A stretch of 64,000 nucleotides of DNA from Pseudomarimonas salicorniae (GTDB lineage: Bacteria; Pseudomonadota; Gammaproteobacteria; Xanthomonadales; Xanthomonadaceae): the NCBI RefSeq assembly GCF_023156535.1, contig NZ_JALNMH010000013.1, positions 97,551 through 161,550 of the forward strand, read 5' to 3'. Below the pieces are notes generated by a model, which saw only the letters and a list, made by a program, of their open reading frames with translations, had not been told where the DNA came from and made no database searches. The translations under genes were made by a program, and so were the position numbers. Positions 52,545 through 61,564 of this stretch are shown here, piece by piece; positions within the stretch are counted from its first letter, which is position 1, and each line of letters begins with the position of its first letter.

Positions 52545-53032
52545 GTAGGGAAGATCTCCAGCAGCGGGCGCTCGTAGCTCTGCTTGATCTGCGCCACCGT
52601 GCCCTCGGCATCCTCCAGGTTCAGGCAGTGCACCAGCAGGTATCGCCGGTCCGGGGTGAGGTCGCAGGAGAGCGTGCCCGGGGTCATGGTGATGATGCTG
52701 GCCAGCGCGGTGATGCCGTAGGTATTGCCGAGCTCCAGCGGAATCCAGACGAAGCCCGGGCGGATGCGCGACTGCGGGCCGAGGATCAGCCGCGCGACCT
52801 GGATGTTCGAGACCACGATGTCGCGCAGCACCACCAGGGCCAGGCGCGCCATGACCATCGGTTTGCCGGGCATGCCGCGCCGCTCGCGCAGGCGGTCGGT
52901 GAACATCGGCACCAGCAGGGCCAGAAGGATGGCAAGCAGGGCGTGGGCCACGGACAGCTCGCCGACCAGCAGCAGCCACACCGCGACCATCACGACGGAC
53001 AGACGGATCGAGTTGAGAAAGCGCGGCTTCAC
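52541..53032 (-). CDS. mrpE: Mrp antiporter subunit E
   Basis: 163 residues from a GTG at 53032 (GTGA with the mrpD stop). Two to three helices at the N-terminus and a cytoplasmic part with DIVVSNIQVARLIL, TMTPGTLSCDL and YLLVHCLN, all typical of MrpE. Needed for assembly or activity of the antiporter. Confidence 0.92.
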   Translation of the reverse strand: MKPRFLNSIRLSVVMVAVWLLLVGELSVAHALLAILLALLVPMFTDRLRERRGMPGKPMVMARLALVVLRDIVVSNIQVARLILGPQSRIRPGFVWIPLELGNTYGITALASIITMTPGTLSCDLTPDRRYLLVHCLNLEDAEGTVAQIKQSYERPLLEIFPT

Positions 53033-54561
53033 GGGCCGACCTCCTGGTGTTTCACCGGCACCGCCTCGAGCAGTGCGGCGCGGTAGCCGGCCGGTGCCAG
53101 CAGCTGCTGGGCGCTGTCGGCGGTGTAGCGGAGCACCGGGCCACCGAATGCGACAAGGCCCAGCCCGGCGACCAGCAGCAGGCCCACTGCCGCCCATTCG
53201 CTGGGCCGGGCGGGTTTGGCCCGGCCATCGGGTTCACCCTCGGGCGCCCGCCAGAACAGCTGACTGCCGGCATTGGCCAGCGCGATCAGGGCGAGAAGTG
53301 AGCTGATCAGGATCAGCGGCCAGGCCCACTGCGCGGTGGCCTCGGGCATCGCGGCAAGCAGGGCCAGTTTGCCGATGAAGCCGGCGAGCGGCGGCAGGCC
53401 GACGATGGCGACCGCGGCGATCGCGAAGAGGATCCCGAGCGCGGCGCGCTGGAGCAGGTGGTCGAGCTTGCGCAGGCTGTCGCCGGCGCCGTGACGCTGC
53501 CGGCGCAGCATGTCGGTGATCAGGAGCAGCGCCGCTGCGGCGAAGCTGCTGTGGATCAGGTAGTACAGGCCGGCGCCCAGCGTGCCCTCGAGGTTGACCG
53601 AGATGGCAATGAACAGCGTGGCCGCCGAGCCCACCACCAGGTAGGCGACCAGCGTGCGCAGCCGCGGGGCAGCCAGGGCGCCCAGCGCTGACAGGGCAAG
53701 CCCGATTCCCGCTGCCGGCAGCAGCCAGGGCCAGATGTAGCCGGCGAGGGGGCCGGCTTCGGCGCCGAACATCACGCTGTAGACCCGAAGCACCGCGTAG
53801 ACGCCGAGCTTGGTCATCACCGCGAACAGGGCGACCACCGGGGCGGGCGTGCGGGTGTAGGTCTCCGGCAGCCACAGGGCCAGCGGAAACAGCGCCGCCT
53901 TGGCGCAGAAGACCACCAGCAGCAGGCCGCCGGCGGCGGCGATCCAGGGCAGGTTCTCCGCTGGGGCCGTCGCGATGCGCTCGGCCAGCTCGGCCATGTT
54001 CAGTGCGCCGAGCAGGCCGTAGAGCAGGCCGACCGCAAACAGGTACAGCGTCGAGGCGGTGATGTTGAAGGCCACGTACTGGATGCCGGCGCGCAGCCGG
54101 GCCCCGCGGCCGCCGCTCAGCATCAGCCCGTAGGAGGCGATCAGCAGCACCTCGAAGAAGACGAACAGGTTGAACAGGTCGGCGGTGAGGAAGGCGCCGT
54201 TGAGGCCGGCCAGCTGGACCTGGAAGAGGGCATGGAAATGCGGAGCGCGCTTGTCCCAGCCCGAACAGGCATAGAGCAGTCCGGCAAGGCCGAGCACCGC
54301 GGTGGTGATGAGCATGATCGCGGCCAGCCGGTCGACCGCCAGGGCGATGCCGATCCGGGCCTCCCAGTTGCCGAGCAGGTAGACCGCGATCTCGCCGCTG
54401 CCGGCGCGCTGCGCGAGCAGGCCGGCGATCACCACAAGGGTCACCCCCGAGGCAAGTCCCAGTACGCGCTGCAGGGCGATGCCGCGCTTCTCCAGCAGCA
54501 CCAGCGCGCCGGCGACCAGCAGGGGCAGCACGATCGGCAGGACGGGCAGATGGGCGCTCAT
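53029..54561 (-). CDS. mrpD: Mrp antiporter subunit D (proton-pumping NuoN-like)
   Basis: 510 residues from the ATG at 54561; about 14 helices of the complex I-type antiporter fold. ADLFNLFVFFEVLLIASYGLM holds the key glutamate and KLGVYAVLRVYSVMF the key lysine. The ATG overlaps the mrpC stop and the stop overlaps mrpE, so subunits are made in series. A longer frame upstream is antisense noise. Confidence 0.94.
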   Translation of the reverse strand: MSAHLPVLPIVLPLLVAGALVLLEKRGIALQRVLGLASGVTLVVIAGLLAQRAGSGEIAVYLLGNWEARIGIALAVDRLAAIMLITTAVLGLAGLLYACSGWDKRAPHFHALFQVQLAGLNGAFLTADLFNLFVFFEVLLIASYGLMLSGGRGARLRAGIQYVAFNITASTLYLFAVGLLYGLLGALNMAELAERIATAPAENLPWIAAAGGLLLVVFCAKAALFPLALWLPETYTRTPAPVVALFAVMTKLGVYAVLRVYSVMFGAEAGPLAGYIWPWLLPAAGIGLALSALGALAAPRLRTLVAYLVVGSAATLFIAISVNLEGTLGAGLYYLIHSSFAAAALLLITDMLRRQRHGAGDSLRKLDHLLQRAALGILFAIAAVAIVGLPPLAGFIGKLALLAAMPEATAQWAWPLILISSLLALIALANAGSQLFWRAPEGEPDGRAKPARPSEWAAVGLLLVAGLGLVAFGGPVLRYTADSAQQLLAPAGYRAALLEAVPVKHQEVGP

Positions 54562-54914
54562 GCCTGCGGCCCCTTCGGCTCGCGGCCGTCGACGTGGTCG
54601 GTGCGGGTATCGGCACGGGCGCGGATCGCCACCACCAGCAATACCGCCGTCATGGCGAAGCTGATCACGATCGCGGTCAGCACCAGCGCCTGGGGAAGCG
54701 GGTCGGTGTGGTTGGCCAGGGTCGGATCGAGGGCCTTGTCGATGATCGGCGGCTTGCCGATGACCAGACGGCCCATGGAGAAGATGAGGACATTGACCGC
54801 GTAGGAGAGAAGGGTCAGACCCAGGATCACGTCGAAGGTGCGCGCGCGCAGCAGCAGCCACACTCCCGCGGCCGTGAGTGCACCGATCGACGAGGCCACA
54901 GCGAACTCAAGCAT
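54558..54914 (-). CDS. mrpC: Mrp antiporter subunit C (NuoK-like)
   Basis: 118 residues, three helices. LGLTLLSYAVNVLIFSMGRL and DPLPQALVLTAIVISFAMTA are the conserved MrpC/NuoK blocks. The start overlaps the mrpA stop by one base (TGATG). Confidence 0.95.
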   Translation of the reverse strand: MLEFAVASSIGALTAAGVWLLLRARTFDVILGLTLLSYAVNVLIFSMGRLVIGKPPIIDKALDPTLANHTDPLPQALVLTAIVISFAMTAVLLVVAIRARADTRTDHVDGREPKGPQA

Positions 54915-57676
54915 CAGAACGCCTCCTTGCGCTCACGGACATGGCCGAGCATGGCGATCGCCAGCATGCAGGCACCGAACACGACCAGGTAGACGCCGAT
55001 ATCGAAGAACATCGCGCTGGCGAAGGGCACCTCGCCAAGCAGCGGAATATCGACGTAGCGGGTATGGCTGGTCATGAACGGGTAGCCGAAGGCCCAGCTG
55101 GCCAGCCCGGTGAAGGTCGCGATCAACACGCCCCAGCCGATCGGGCCGCGGTAGTCGAGTCCGATTCGTGGCTCCACGTACTGCATGCCGGAGAGCACGT
55201 ACTGCAGGAGCAGCGGCACCGACAGGACCAGGCCGGCGATGAAGCCTCCGCCCGGCAGGTTGTGTCCGCGCAGGAACAGGTAGACCGAGACCAGGATGGC
55301 CAGCGGCAGCAGCACCCGGCCGACCACGTTGGGAATCGGCAGCGGGTCGGGTGCGCCGGGAACGACGATGTCGGGGATCAGCCGTGCCTTGCGCAGCAGG
55401 GCGTGGCAGACGAGGCCGGCAACGCCGAACACGACGATCTCGCCCAGCGTATCGAAGCCGCGGAAGTCGACCAGGATCACGTTGACCACGTTGGTGCCGC
55501 CACCCTCGGGCTTCGAGCGCAGCAGCATCTCGCCCGCCACCGTGGCGTGCGGCTGGGTCAGGATGTAGTAGACGAATACGGTCACGCCGATGCCGGCGAG
55601 CAGGGCGATCAGCGCGTCGCGGAAGCGGCGCCGCAGCGGTTCCTCGACCGGGCTCTCGAGGGGCAGGTAGTTCATCGCCAGCAACACCAGCATCACCGTC
55701 ACGACCTCGACCAGCAGCTGGGTGAGCGCGAGGTCCGGCGCAGAGAGCAGGACGAAGCCCAGACTTACCAGCAGGCCGATGGCGCCCACGGTGATGAAGG
55801 CCTGCAGGCGCTGGCGGCGCAGCTTGAGCACGGCCACCACCGAGGCCAGCAGCATGCCCCAGAGCAGCCAGCCGGCGGGTGGCAGGGGTTGGCCGCCACC
55901 CAGGCGCCCCATCTCGCCGTGCCAGAACGGCGCAAAGCCCATGACCAGTGCGGCCAGCACCGACCAGCCCAGGAAGCGCTGGAGGCTTCCGTTGTCGAAG
56001 CGGTCCACGACCCAGTCGGCGATGCGCTGTACGCCATCCAGCTTCCAGTGGAATACGCGGCGGCCCAGCGAGGACTTCACGTCGGCATACAGGTGGGTGA
56101 AGCGGCGCAGGCCGAAGTACAGGGCGATGCCGCCGATGACGCCGATCAGGCTCATCAGCAGCGGCAGGTTGAAGCCATGCCAGATCGACAGACTGTACTC
56201 GGGCACGCGATCACCCAGCACCCCGACCGCCGCCGCGTGCAGCACCGGCCCGATGGTGATCGCAGGCGCGATGCCGACCAGCAGGCAGATCACCACCAGC
56301 GCTTCCACCGGAATGCGCATGAAGGTCGGCGGCGAATGCGGCTGGTGGGCCATGTCTTCGGGATTGCCGCTGAGCAGGGCGTCATGGACGAAGCGCACGC
56401 TGTAGGCGACGCCGAACAGCCCGGCCAGCAGGGCCGCGACGCTGACCCCGATGCGCATGAAGTCATGCTGTTCGATGTCCAGCGCCAAGGCGAAGAACAT
56501 CTCCTTGGAAAGGAAACCGTTGAGCAGCGGGATGCCGGCCATGGCCATCGAGGCGATCAGGGCGAGGATGGCGGTGTAGGGCATCACCCGGATCAGCCCG
56601 TGCAGCTTGCGGATGTCGCGGGTGTGGCACTCGTGGTCGATGATGCCCGCGGCCATGAACAGCGAGGCCTTGAACGCCGCATGGTTGAGGATGTGGAACA
56701 GCCCGGCGACCACCGCCAACGGCGTCGACAGGCCGAACAGCAGGGTGATCAGGCCAAGGTGGGAGATGGTCGAGTAGGCGAGCAGGCCCTTGAGGTCATG
56801 CTGGAAGATCGCGTGCCAGGCTCCGACCAGCAGGGTCGCCGCGCCCACGCAGGTCACGGTGTAGAACCAGAACTCGCTGCCGGCCAGCGCCGGATGCATG
56901 CGGGCCAGCAGGAACACGCCCGCTTTCACCATGGTTGCCGAGTGCAGGTAGGCCGAGACCGGGGTCGGCGCGGCCATCGCGTGCGGCAGCCAGAAGTGGA
57001 AGGGGAACTGCGCGCTCTTGGTGAATGCGCCGAGCAGGACGAGACCGCAGGCCCACGGGTAAAGCGCGTGGGCGCGGATCATCTCGCCCGAAGCCAGCAC
57101 GACATCCAGTTCATAGCTGCCGACGATGCGGCCGATCAGGATCATTCCGGCCAGCAGCGCCAGCCCGCCGGCGCCGGTCAGGGTCAGCGCCATCTGCGCG
57201 CCCTCTCGGGCGTCGCTGCGGTGGAACCAGTAGCCGATCAGCAGGAAGGAGCTGATCGAGGTCAGCTCCCAGAAGATCGCCAGCAGCAGCAGGTTGCTGG
57301 CCAGCACCATGCCGAGCATGGCGCCCATGAACAGCAGGAGGAAGGAGAAGAAGCGCGGCGCGCTGTCCTTCGGGTCCAGGTAGTAATGCGCGTAGAGGAC
57401 GATCAGCCCGCCGATGCCGAGCACCAGGCCGGCGAACATCCAGGCCAGGCCATCCAGGCGCAGGCTGAAGGCGAGGCCGATCTGCGGCATCCAGTCGTGG
57501 AAGGCGCGCAGCGTGCCGCCCTCGTCCAGCACCGTGGGCGTCAGGATCGCCAGCAGCAGGAGGCCGCCCAGCGGGGCAAGCCCTGACAGCCAGGCGATGG
57601 TTCGCCGGGAAGCCTTGTGGGCCAGCGCGACAACGAGGCTGAGCAGGAAGGGCAGCGCGAGGAGCAGCTCGAGCAT
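54914..57676 (-). CDS. mrpA: Mrp antiporter subunit A fused to subunit B
   Basis: 920 residues. The N-terminal 480 or so residues are the NuoL-like antiporter with FWELTSISSFLLIGYW (glutamate), FTKSAQFPFHFWLPHAMAAPTPVSAYLHSATMVKAG and HAAFKASLFMAAG. The middle (about 500-760) is the MrpA extension with LTQLLVEVVTVMLVLLAMNYLP. The C-terminal 150 residues carry the MrpB domain (LRGHNLPGGGFIAGLV, SAMFFDIGVYLVVFGACM). This fused layout marks group 2 Mrp operons with six genes. First gene of the operon, 67 bases after the DASS transporter. Confidence 0.95.
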   Translation of the reverse strand: MLELLLALPFLLSLVVALAHKASRRTIAWLSGLAPLGGLLLLAILTPTVLDEGGTLRAFHDWMPQIGLAFSLRLDGLAWMFAGLVLGIGGLIVLYAHYYLDPKDSAPRFFSFLLLFMGAMLGMVLASNLLLLAIFWELTSISSFLLIGYWFHRSDAREGAQMALTLTGAGGLALLAGMILIGRIVGSYELDVVLASGEMIRAHALYPWACGLVLLGAFTKSAQFPFHFWLPHAMAAPTPVSAYLHSATMVKAGVFLLARMHPALAGSEFWFYTVTCVGAATLLVGAWHAIFQHDLKGLLAYSTISHLGLITLLFGLSTPLAVVAGLFHILNHAAFKASLFMAAGIIDHECHTRDIRKLHGLIRVMPYTAILALIASMAMAGIPLLNGFLSKEMFFALALDIEQHDFMRIGVSVAALLAGLFGVAYSVRFVHDALLSGNPEDMAHQPHSPPTFMRIPVEALVVICLLVGIAPAITIGPVLHAAAVGVLGDRVPEYSLSIWHGFNLPLLMSLIGVIGGIALYFGLRRFTHLYADVKSSLGRRVFHWKLDGVQRIADWVVDRFDNGSLQRFLGWSVLAALVMGFAPFWHGEMGRLGGGQPLPPAGWLLWGMLLASVVAVLKLRRQRLQAFITVGAIGLLVSLGFVLLSAPDLALTQLLVEVVTVMLVLLAMNYLPLESPVEEPLRRRFRDALIALLAGIGVTVFVYYILTQPHATVAGEMLLRSKPEGGGTNVVNVILVDFRGFDTLGEIVVFGVAGLVCHALLRKARLIPDIVVPGAPDPLPIPNVVGRVLLPLAILVSVYLFLRGHNLPGGGFIAGLVLSVPLLLQYVLSGMQYVEPRIGLDYRGPIGWGVLIATFTGLASWAFGYPFMTSHTRYVDIPLLGEVPFASAMFFDIGVYLVVFGACMLAIAMLGHVRERKEAF

Positions 57677-57743
57677 GGTCAGTGTCAGCCTGGTCGGGTC
57701 GTCCGGGGGCGCGACAGTGTACCCGACGGTCGTCGACGCCCGA

Positions 57744-59135
57744 TCAACCCAGGACCGTCGCGCAGACCACGGTAATGACGAGGATCGCCACCAGATTCAC
57801 CACGACCCCGTGCCGCATCATGCTGCGACCGTCGACCATCCCCGAGCCGAAGACGATCGCGTTGGGTGCCGTCGCTACCGGCAGGATGAAGGCGCAGCTC
57901 GCGGCCAGTACGGCCGGCACCATCAGCAGGGCGGGGTCGATGCCAGCGGCCTTGGCAGCTGCAGCCAGCAGAGGCATCAGCAGGACCGCGCTGGCGGTGT
58001 TGCTGGCGATCTCCGAAAGCAGGCTGACGGCGAGGGCGATCAGGAAGATCCGCAGCACGAGCGGCGCGTCGACCACGCCCTGCAGTTCCGCCGCCAGCCA
58101 GTCGGACAGCCCGGAGCTGTCGAAGGCCGTGGCGAGTGCGATGCCGCCGCCGAACAGGATCAGCGCGCCCCAGGGAATGCGCTCGGCGGTTTCCCAGGTC
58201 AGCAGCTTTCGACCTTCGCCGCTCGGCAGGGCAGCCATCAACATCACGCCGAGCAGGGCCACGCTGGCGTCGTTGGCCTGGGGAATGCCGAGCCAGTCCT
58301 GCCAGCCGCCGAACGGCTCGCTGCGGGTGACCCAGGCCAGCGCCACCAGGGCGAACACCGCCAGAACCCGACGTTCCGCCGCCCGCCACGGTCCGAGCGC
58401 GGGCAAGGAAGCCGGCGGCGTATCGCCCAGGCCGCGGGCCAGCCACAGCGCGGCCAGCGGCAGCAGGAGCAGCACGGTGGGGATGCCGAACACGGCCCAG
58501 TCGGAGAAGCCCAGCGATGCGCCGGTGGCCTGCTGGTAGACCTGCATGAAAACCAGGTTGGGCGGCGAGCCGATCGGCGTGCCGAGGCCGCCGATACTGG
58601 CGCAGTAGGCGATCGCCAGCACCAGCGGCGCAGCCAGCCGCGGATCGCGGTAGTCGCGCAGCACGGCCATCGCCACGGGCAGCAACATCAGGGTGGTGGC
58701 GGTGTTCGAGATCCACATCGAAATCAGCCCTGCCGCCGCGGCGAATCCGAAGATCAGCGAACGACCGCTGCGTCCGCCGAACAGTCGCACCATCATCAGG
58801 GCGAGCCGCCGATGCGCCCCGTTTGCCTCCAGCGCGGCGGCCAGCATGAAGCCGCCGGCCAGCAGCAGGATGAGGGGATGTCCGTAGCTCTGCGCGATCT
58901 GGGTCGGAGTCAGCACGCCGACCAGCGGGAACAGCGCCAGCGGAAGCAGGGCGGTGACCGCGTGGGGCAGCGCCTCCAGCATCCACCAGGCTGCGCAGCA
59001 GGCGGTGATGGCGACGGTCCAGACGATCGGCGCGGGTTGGCGCCCGTCCAGCCAGAGCAGGGCCAGCACGGCGAGGGCGGGACCGCAGGCCAGGCGCCAG
59101 GCCCGCGGCGTGGACGGAAGGTGCGAAGGTGACAT
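57744..59135 (-). CDS. DASS family (SLC13) anion:sodium symporter
   Basis: 463 residues in about 12 helices. Two SNT signatures mark the family: MWISNTATTLMLLP and IASNTASAVLLMPL, the sites that bind the carboxylate and sodium. Likely substrates are dicarboxylates or sulfate. It lies upstream of mrpA on the same strand; an Na+-driven importer next to an Na+/H+ antiporter makes physiological sense. Confidence 0.92.
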   Translation of the reverse strand: MSPSHLPSTPRAWRLACGPALAVLALLWLDGRQPAPIVWTVAITACCAAWWMLEALPHAVTALLPLALFPLVGVLTPTQIAQSYGHPLILLLAGGFMLAAALEANGAHRRLALMMVRLFGGRSGRSLIFGFAAAAGLISMWISNTATTLMLLPVAMAVLRDYRDPRLAAPLVLAIAYCASIGGLGTPIGSPPNLVFMQVYQQATGASLGFSDWAVFGIPTVLLLLPLAALWLARGLGDTPPASLPALGPWRAAERRVLAVFALVALAWVTRSEPFGGWQDWLGIPQANDASVALLGVMLMAALPSGEGRKLLTWETAERIPWGALILFGGGIALATAFDSSGLSDWLAAELQGVVDAPLVLRIFLIALAVSLLSEIASNTASAVLLMPLLAAAAKAAGIDPALLMVPAVLAASCAFILPVATAPNAIVFGSGMVDGRSMMRHGVVVNLVAILVITVVCATVLG

Positions 59136-59239
59136 GGGCCGCAGACTGCGGCAGCGGTCAGCAGGGTGGCAAGCCCCTCGGGAGGATGCAGCGGGCGCCC
59201 GGCGCTCTGCCGGACTTAACGGGCTGTTTGTTCGCGAAT

Positions 59240-59326
59240 GCTGCAGTGCAGCATGGCATTGAGCTTCTTAATGGATCAGCTTTCGTTAAAACGGCGTTGC
59301 ATTCGGCAAAGTACGGTACCTATGAT
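59240..59326 (+). promoter_or_regulatory. Promoter and inverted repeat upstream of the lipase gene
   Basis: TTGCAT at 59297-59302 and TATGAT at 59321-59326, 18 bases apart, give a good sigma-70 promoter 45 bases before the ATG, in an AT-richer stretch. At 59240-59252 the 13-mer GCTGCAGTGCAGC is a perfect inverted repeat around one base and could be an operator. Confidence 0.6.
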
Positions 59327-59370
59327 AGCCGGGCAGCATCACCCCCGATTTCCGCCACAAGGAAACGATC

Positions 59371-61545
59371 ATGCAGGCTCGACTGACCCTGTCCCTTGCG
59401 CTTGTCTCGCTGCTTCTCGCGGCGTGCAGCAGTTCCAGCAACAGCCCCCGCGCCGTGGACACCCCCCCCGCCCTGAACAACAACGGCTCGCCGGTCACCG
59501 GTGTGATCACCGCGGTCTTCAGCCCGTCCACCGGGGCGATCCCGCTGCCGAACAACCTGCTGCTCTCGGGCACCACGGATCTCACCCTGAATCCGCCGGT
59601 CGCCAACCCGAACAACTTCGGCGACCCGCTGGTCGCGATCAGCGCGCTGGATGGCTGGAGCACCACGGCGCCCTGGACCATGAGCTTCAGCGCGCCGCCG
59701 GCCCCGGCCAGCGTCGTGCCCGGCCAGTCGATCCGCATCCTCGAGGTGCAGCTGAACGCCCCGGGCGGTGGCGTGGTGGGTGTGGTCCGCGAGCTGACCC
59801 CCGGCACCGAGTTCGCCACCGCGGTCGTTCCCAGCGACCCGACCGGGCGTACCGTGGCGATCATCCCGACCCGGCCGCTCAAGCAGCTGACCACCTATCT
59901 GGCCCTGGTCACCGACCGCATCACCGATGCACGCGGCAATGACGTGACCCCGGACCTGACCTACTTCCTGACCAAGCGCACCACGCCGCTGTGCGTCGGT
60001 GGCGTCAGCCAGGATCCGCTGGTCGACAATGCGACGGCCTGCGCCCTCGAGCCGCTTCGCCGACTGACCAACTCGCACCTTGGCGCCGCCCAGGCCGTCG
60101 GCATCGACCCGGCCGACGTGGTGGTGTCCTGGACCATGACCACGCAGAGCATCACGCCGGTGCTCCAGGCGGTCCGCTCGCGGGTGCAGCCGGCGCCGGC
60201 CCAGGTCTTCCCGACCGGCCTCACCACTGCCGCCGCCGGGCTGCCGCCGGTCGCCGACATCCACGTCGGCTTCATCGCGCTGCCCTACTACCTGGTGCCG
60301 CCCTCGGCCTCCAATCCGACCGGCCCGCTGACCGGCTTCTGGAAGGCTGCGCCGGGCGCCTACGTGCCGCCGTTCAACCAGTTCGGCCTGAGCCCGGCCT
60401 CGACCAACATCACCGCCTACAACCCCTTCCCGGTGGCCAACGCGACGGTGCAGGTCCCGGTGCTGATGACCGTGCCGAACGCGGCCTCGGGCCGGACCAA
60501 GCCGGCTTCCGGCTGGCCGCTGGTGATCTTCCAGCACGGCATCACCCGCAACCGCACCGACGCCCTGGCCATTTCGGCCACGCTGGCGGCGCAGGGCATC
60601 GCGGTGGTGGCCATCGATCAGCCGCTGCACGGCGTCTCGCCGGGCAACCGCGACTTCTCGACCACCTCGCCGTTCTACATCTCGTCGGCCAATCCGCTGA
60701 CCGCGCCGCTGTTCGCGGCCGGCGTGCGCGAGCGCACCTTCGACGTCGACTACATCAACAACAGCACCGGCGCTGCAGGCCCGGATGGCGTGCCGGACCC
60801 CTCGGGTACCCACAACATCAACCTGTCCTCGCTGCTGACCTCGCGTGACAACCTGCGCCAGGCCGTGGCCGACCTGTTCGTCGTCGCCGCCACCGCACCG
60901 CGTCTGGATATCGACGGTAATGGCGCAGGTGACTTCGACAGCGCCAAGATGAGCTTCGTCGGCCAGTCGCTGGGCGCGATCGTCGGCACCCCGTTCATCG
61001 CCCTCGAGCCGACCGTGAACATCGCCACCCTGTCGGTGCCTGGCGGCGGCATCGCCCGCCTGCTCGACGGCTCGCCGACCTTCGGCCCGCGCATCCGTGC
61101 CGGCCTTGCGGCGGCCGCCGGCCTGCAGCCGAACACCCTGGCCTACGACCAGTTCATGGGCGCGGCACAGCAGGTGACCGATTCGGCCGATCCGATCAAC
61201 TACGGCTTCGCCTCCGCGCAGAACTCCATCCTCCTGCACGAGGTGGTGGGCGGCGGCAGCGTGCTGCCCGACCAGGTGATTCCGAACAGCGTCCCCGGCG
61301 CGCCGCTCTCCGGCACCGAGCCGCTGATCCGTGCCCTCGGCCTGCCGACCATCACCAGCACCACCCAGGCCGCGAATGGCGTGCGTGGCGCGGTCCGCTT
61401 CATTGCCGGCGACCACGGCTCGCTGCTGAGCCCGGCCGCTTCGGTCCCGGCCACGGTGGAGATGCAGACGCAGATGGCCAGCATGGCCGCCACGTCCGGC
61501 ACCACGGTGGTGGTGACCAACACCTCCGTCATCCGTACCCAGTAA
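59371..61545 (+). CDS. VolA-like extracellular lipase lipoprotein
   Basis: 724 residues. A lipobox LLAAC puts the lipid anchor on C19. Residues about 40-300 form the bacterial lipase N-terminal (SbsA Ig-like) region, then an alpha/beta hydrolase core with oxyanion segment VIFQHGITRNRT and nucleophile S533 in VGQSLGAIVG; the histidine is probably in AGDHGSLL. This is the VolA / Pla-1/cef lipase family, surface lipoproteins that cut lysophospholipids in Vibrio. Low-complexity Ser/Asn follows the anchor. It heads a cluster with DUF1302 and DUF1329 genes. Confidence 0.88.
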   Translation: MQARLTLSLALVSLLLAACSSSSNSPRAVDTPPALNNNGSPVTGVITAVFSPSTGAIPLPNNLLLSGTTDLTLNPPVANPNNFGDPLVAISALDGWSTTAPWTMSFSAPPAPASVVPGQSIRILEVQLNAPGGGVVGVVRELTPGTEFATAVVPSDPTGRTVAIIPTRPLKQLTTYLALVTDRITDARGNDVTPDLTYFLTKRTTPLCVGGVSQDPLVDNATACALEPLRRLTNSHLGAAQAVGIDPADVVVSWTMTTQSITPVLQAVRSRVQPAPAQVFPTGLTTAAAGLPPVADIHVGFIALPYYLVPPSASNPTGPLTGFWKAAPGAYVPPFNQFGLSPASTNITAYNPFPVANATVQVPVLMTVPNAASGRTKPASGWPLVIFQHGITRNRTDALAISATLAAQGIAVVAIDQPLHGVSPGNRDFSTTSPFYISSANPLTAPLFAAGVRERTFDVDYINNSTGAAGPDGVPDPSGTHNINLSSLLTSRDNLRQAVADLFVVAATAPRLDIDGNGAGDFDSAKMSFVGQSLGAIVGTPFIALEPTVNIATLSVPGGGIARLLDGSPTFGPRIRAGLAAAAGLQPNTLAYDQFMGAAQQVTDSADPINYGFASAQNSILLHEVVGGGSVLPDQVIPNSVPGAPLSGTEPLIRALGLPTITSTTQAANGVRGAVRFIAGDHGSLLSPAASVPATVEMQTQMASMAATSGTTVVVTNTSVIRTQ

Positions 61546-61564
61546 GCGCATCGAGGAACCGACA

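Noticed and set aside
54878..57586. Plus-strand frame of 902 codons opposite mrpA
   Set aside because: His/Gln/Asp-rich text with no motif, antisense to a clear membrane protein.
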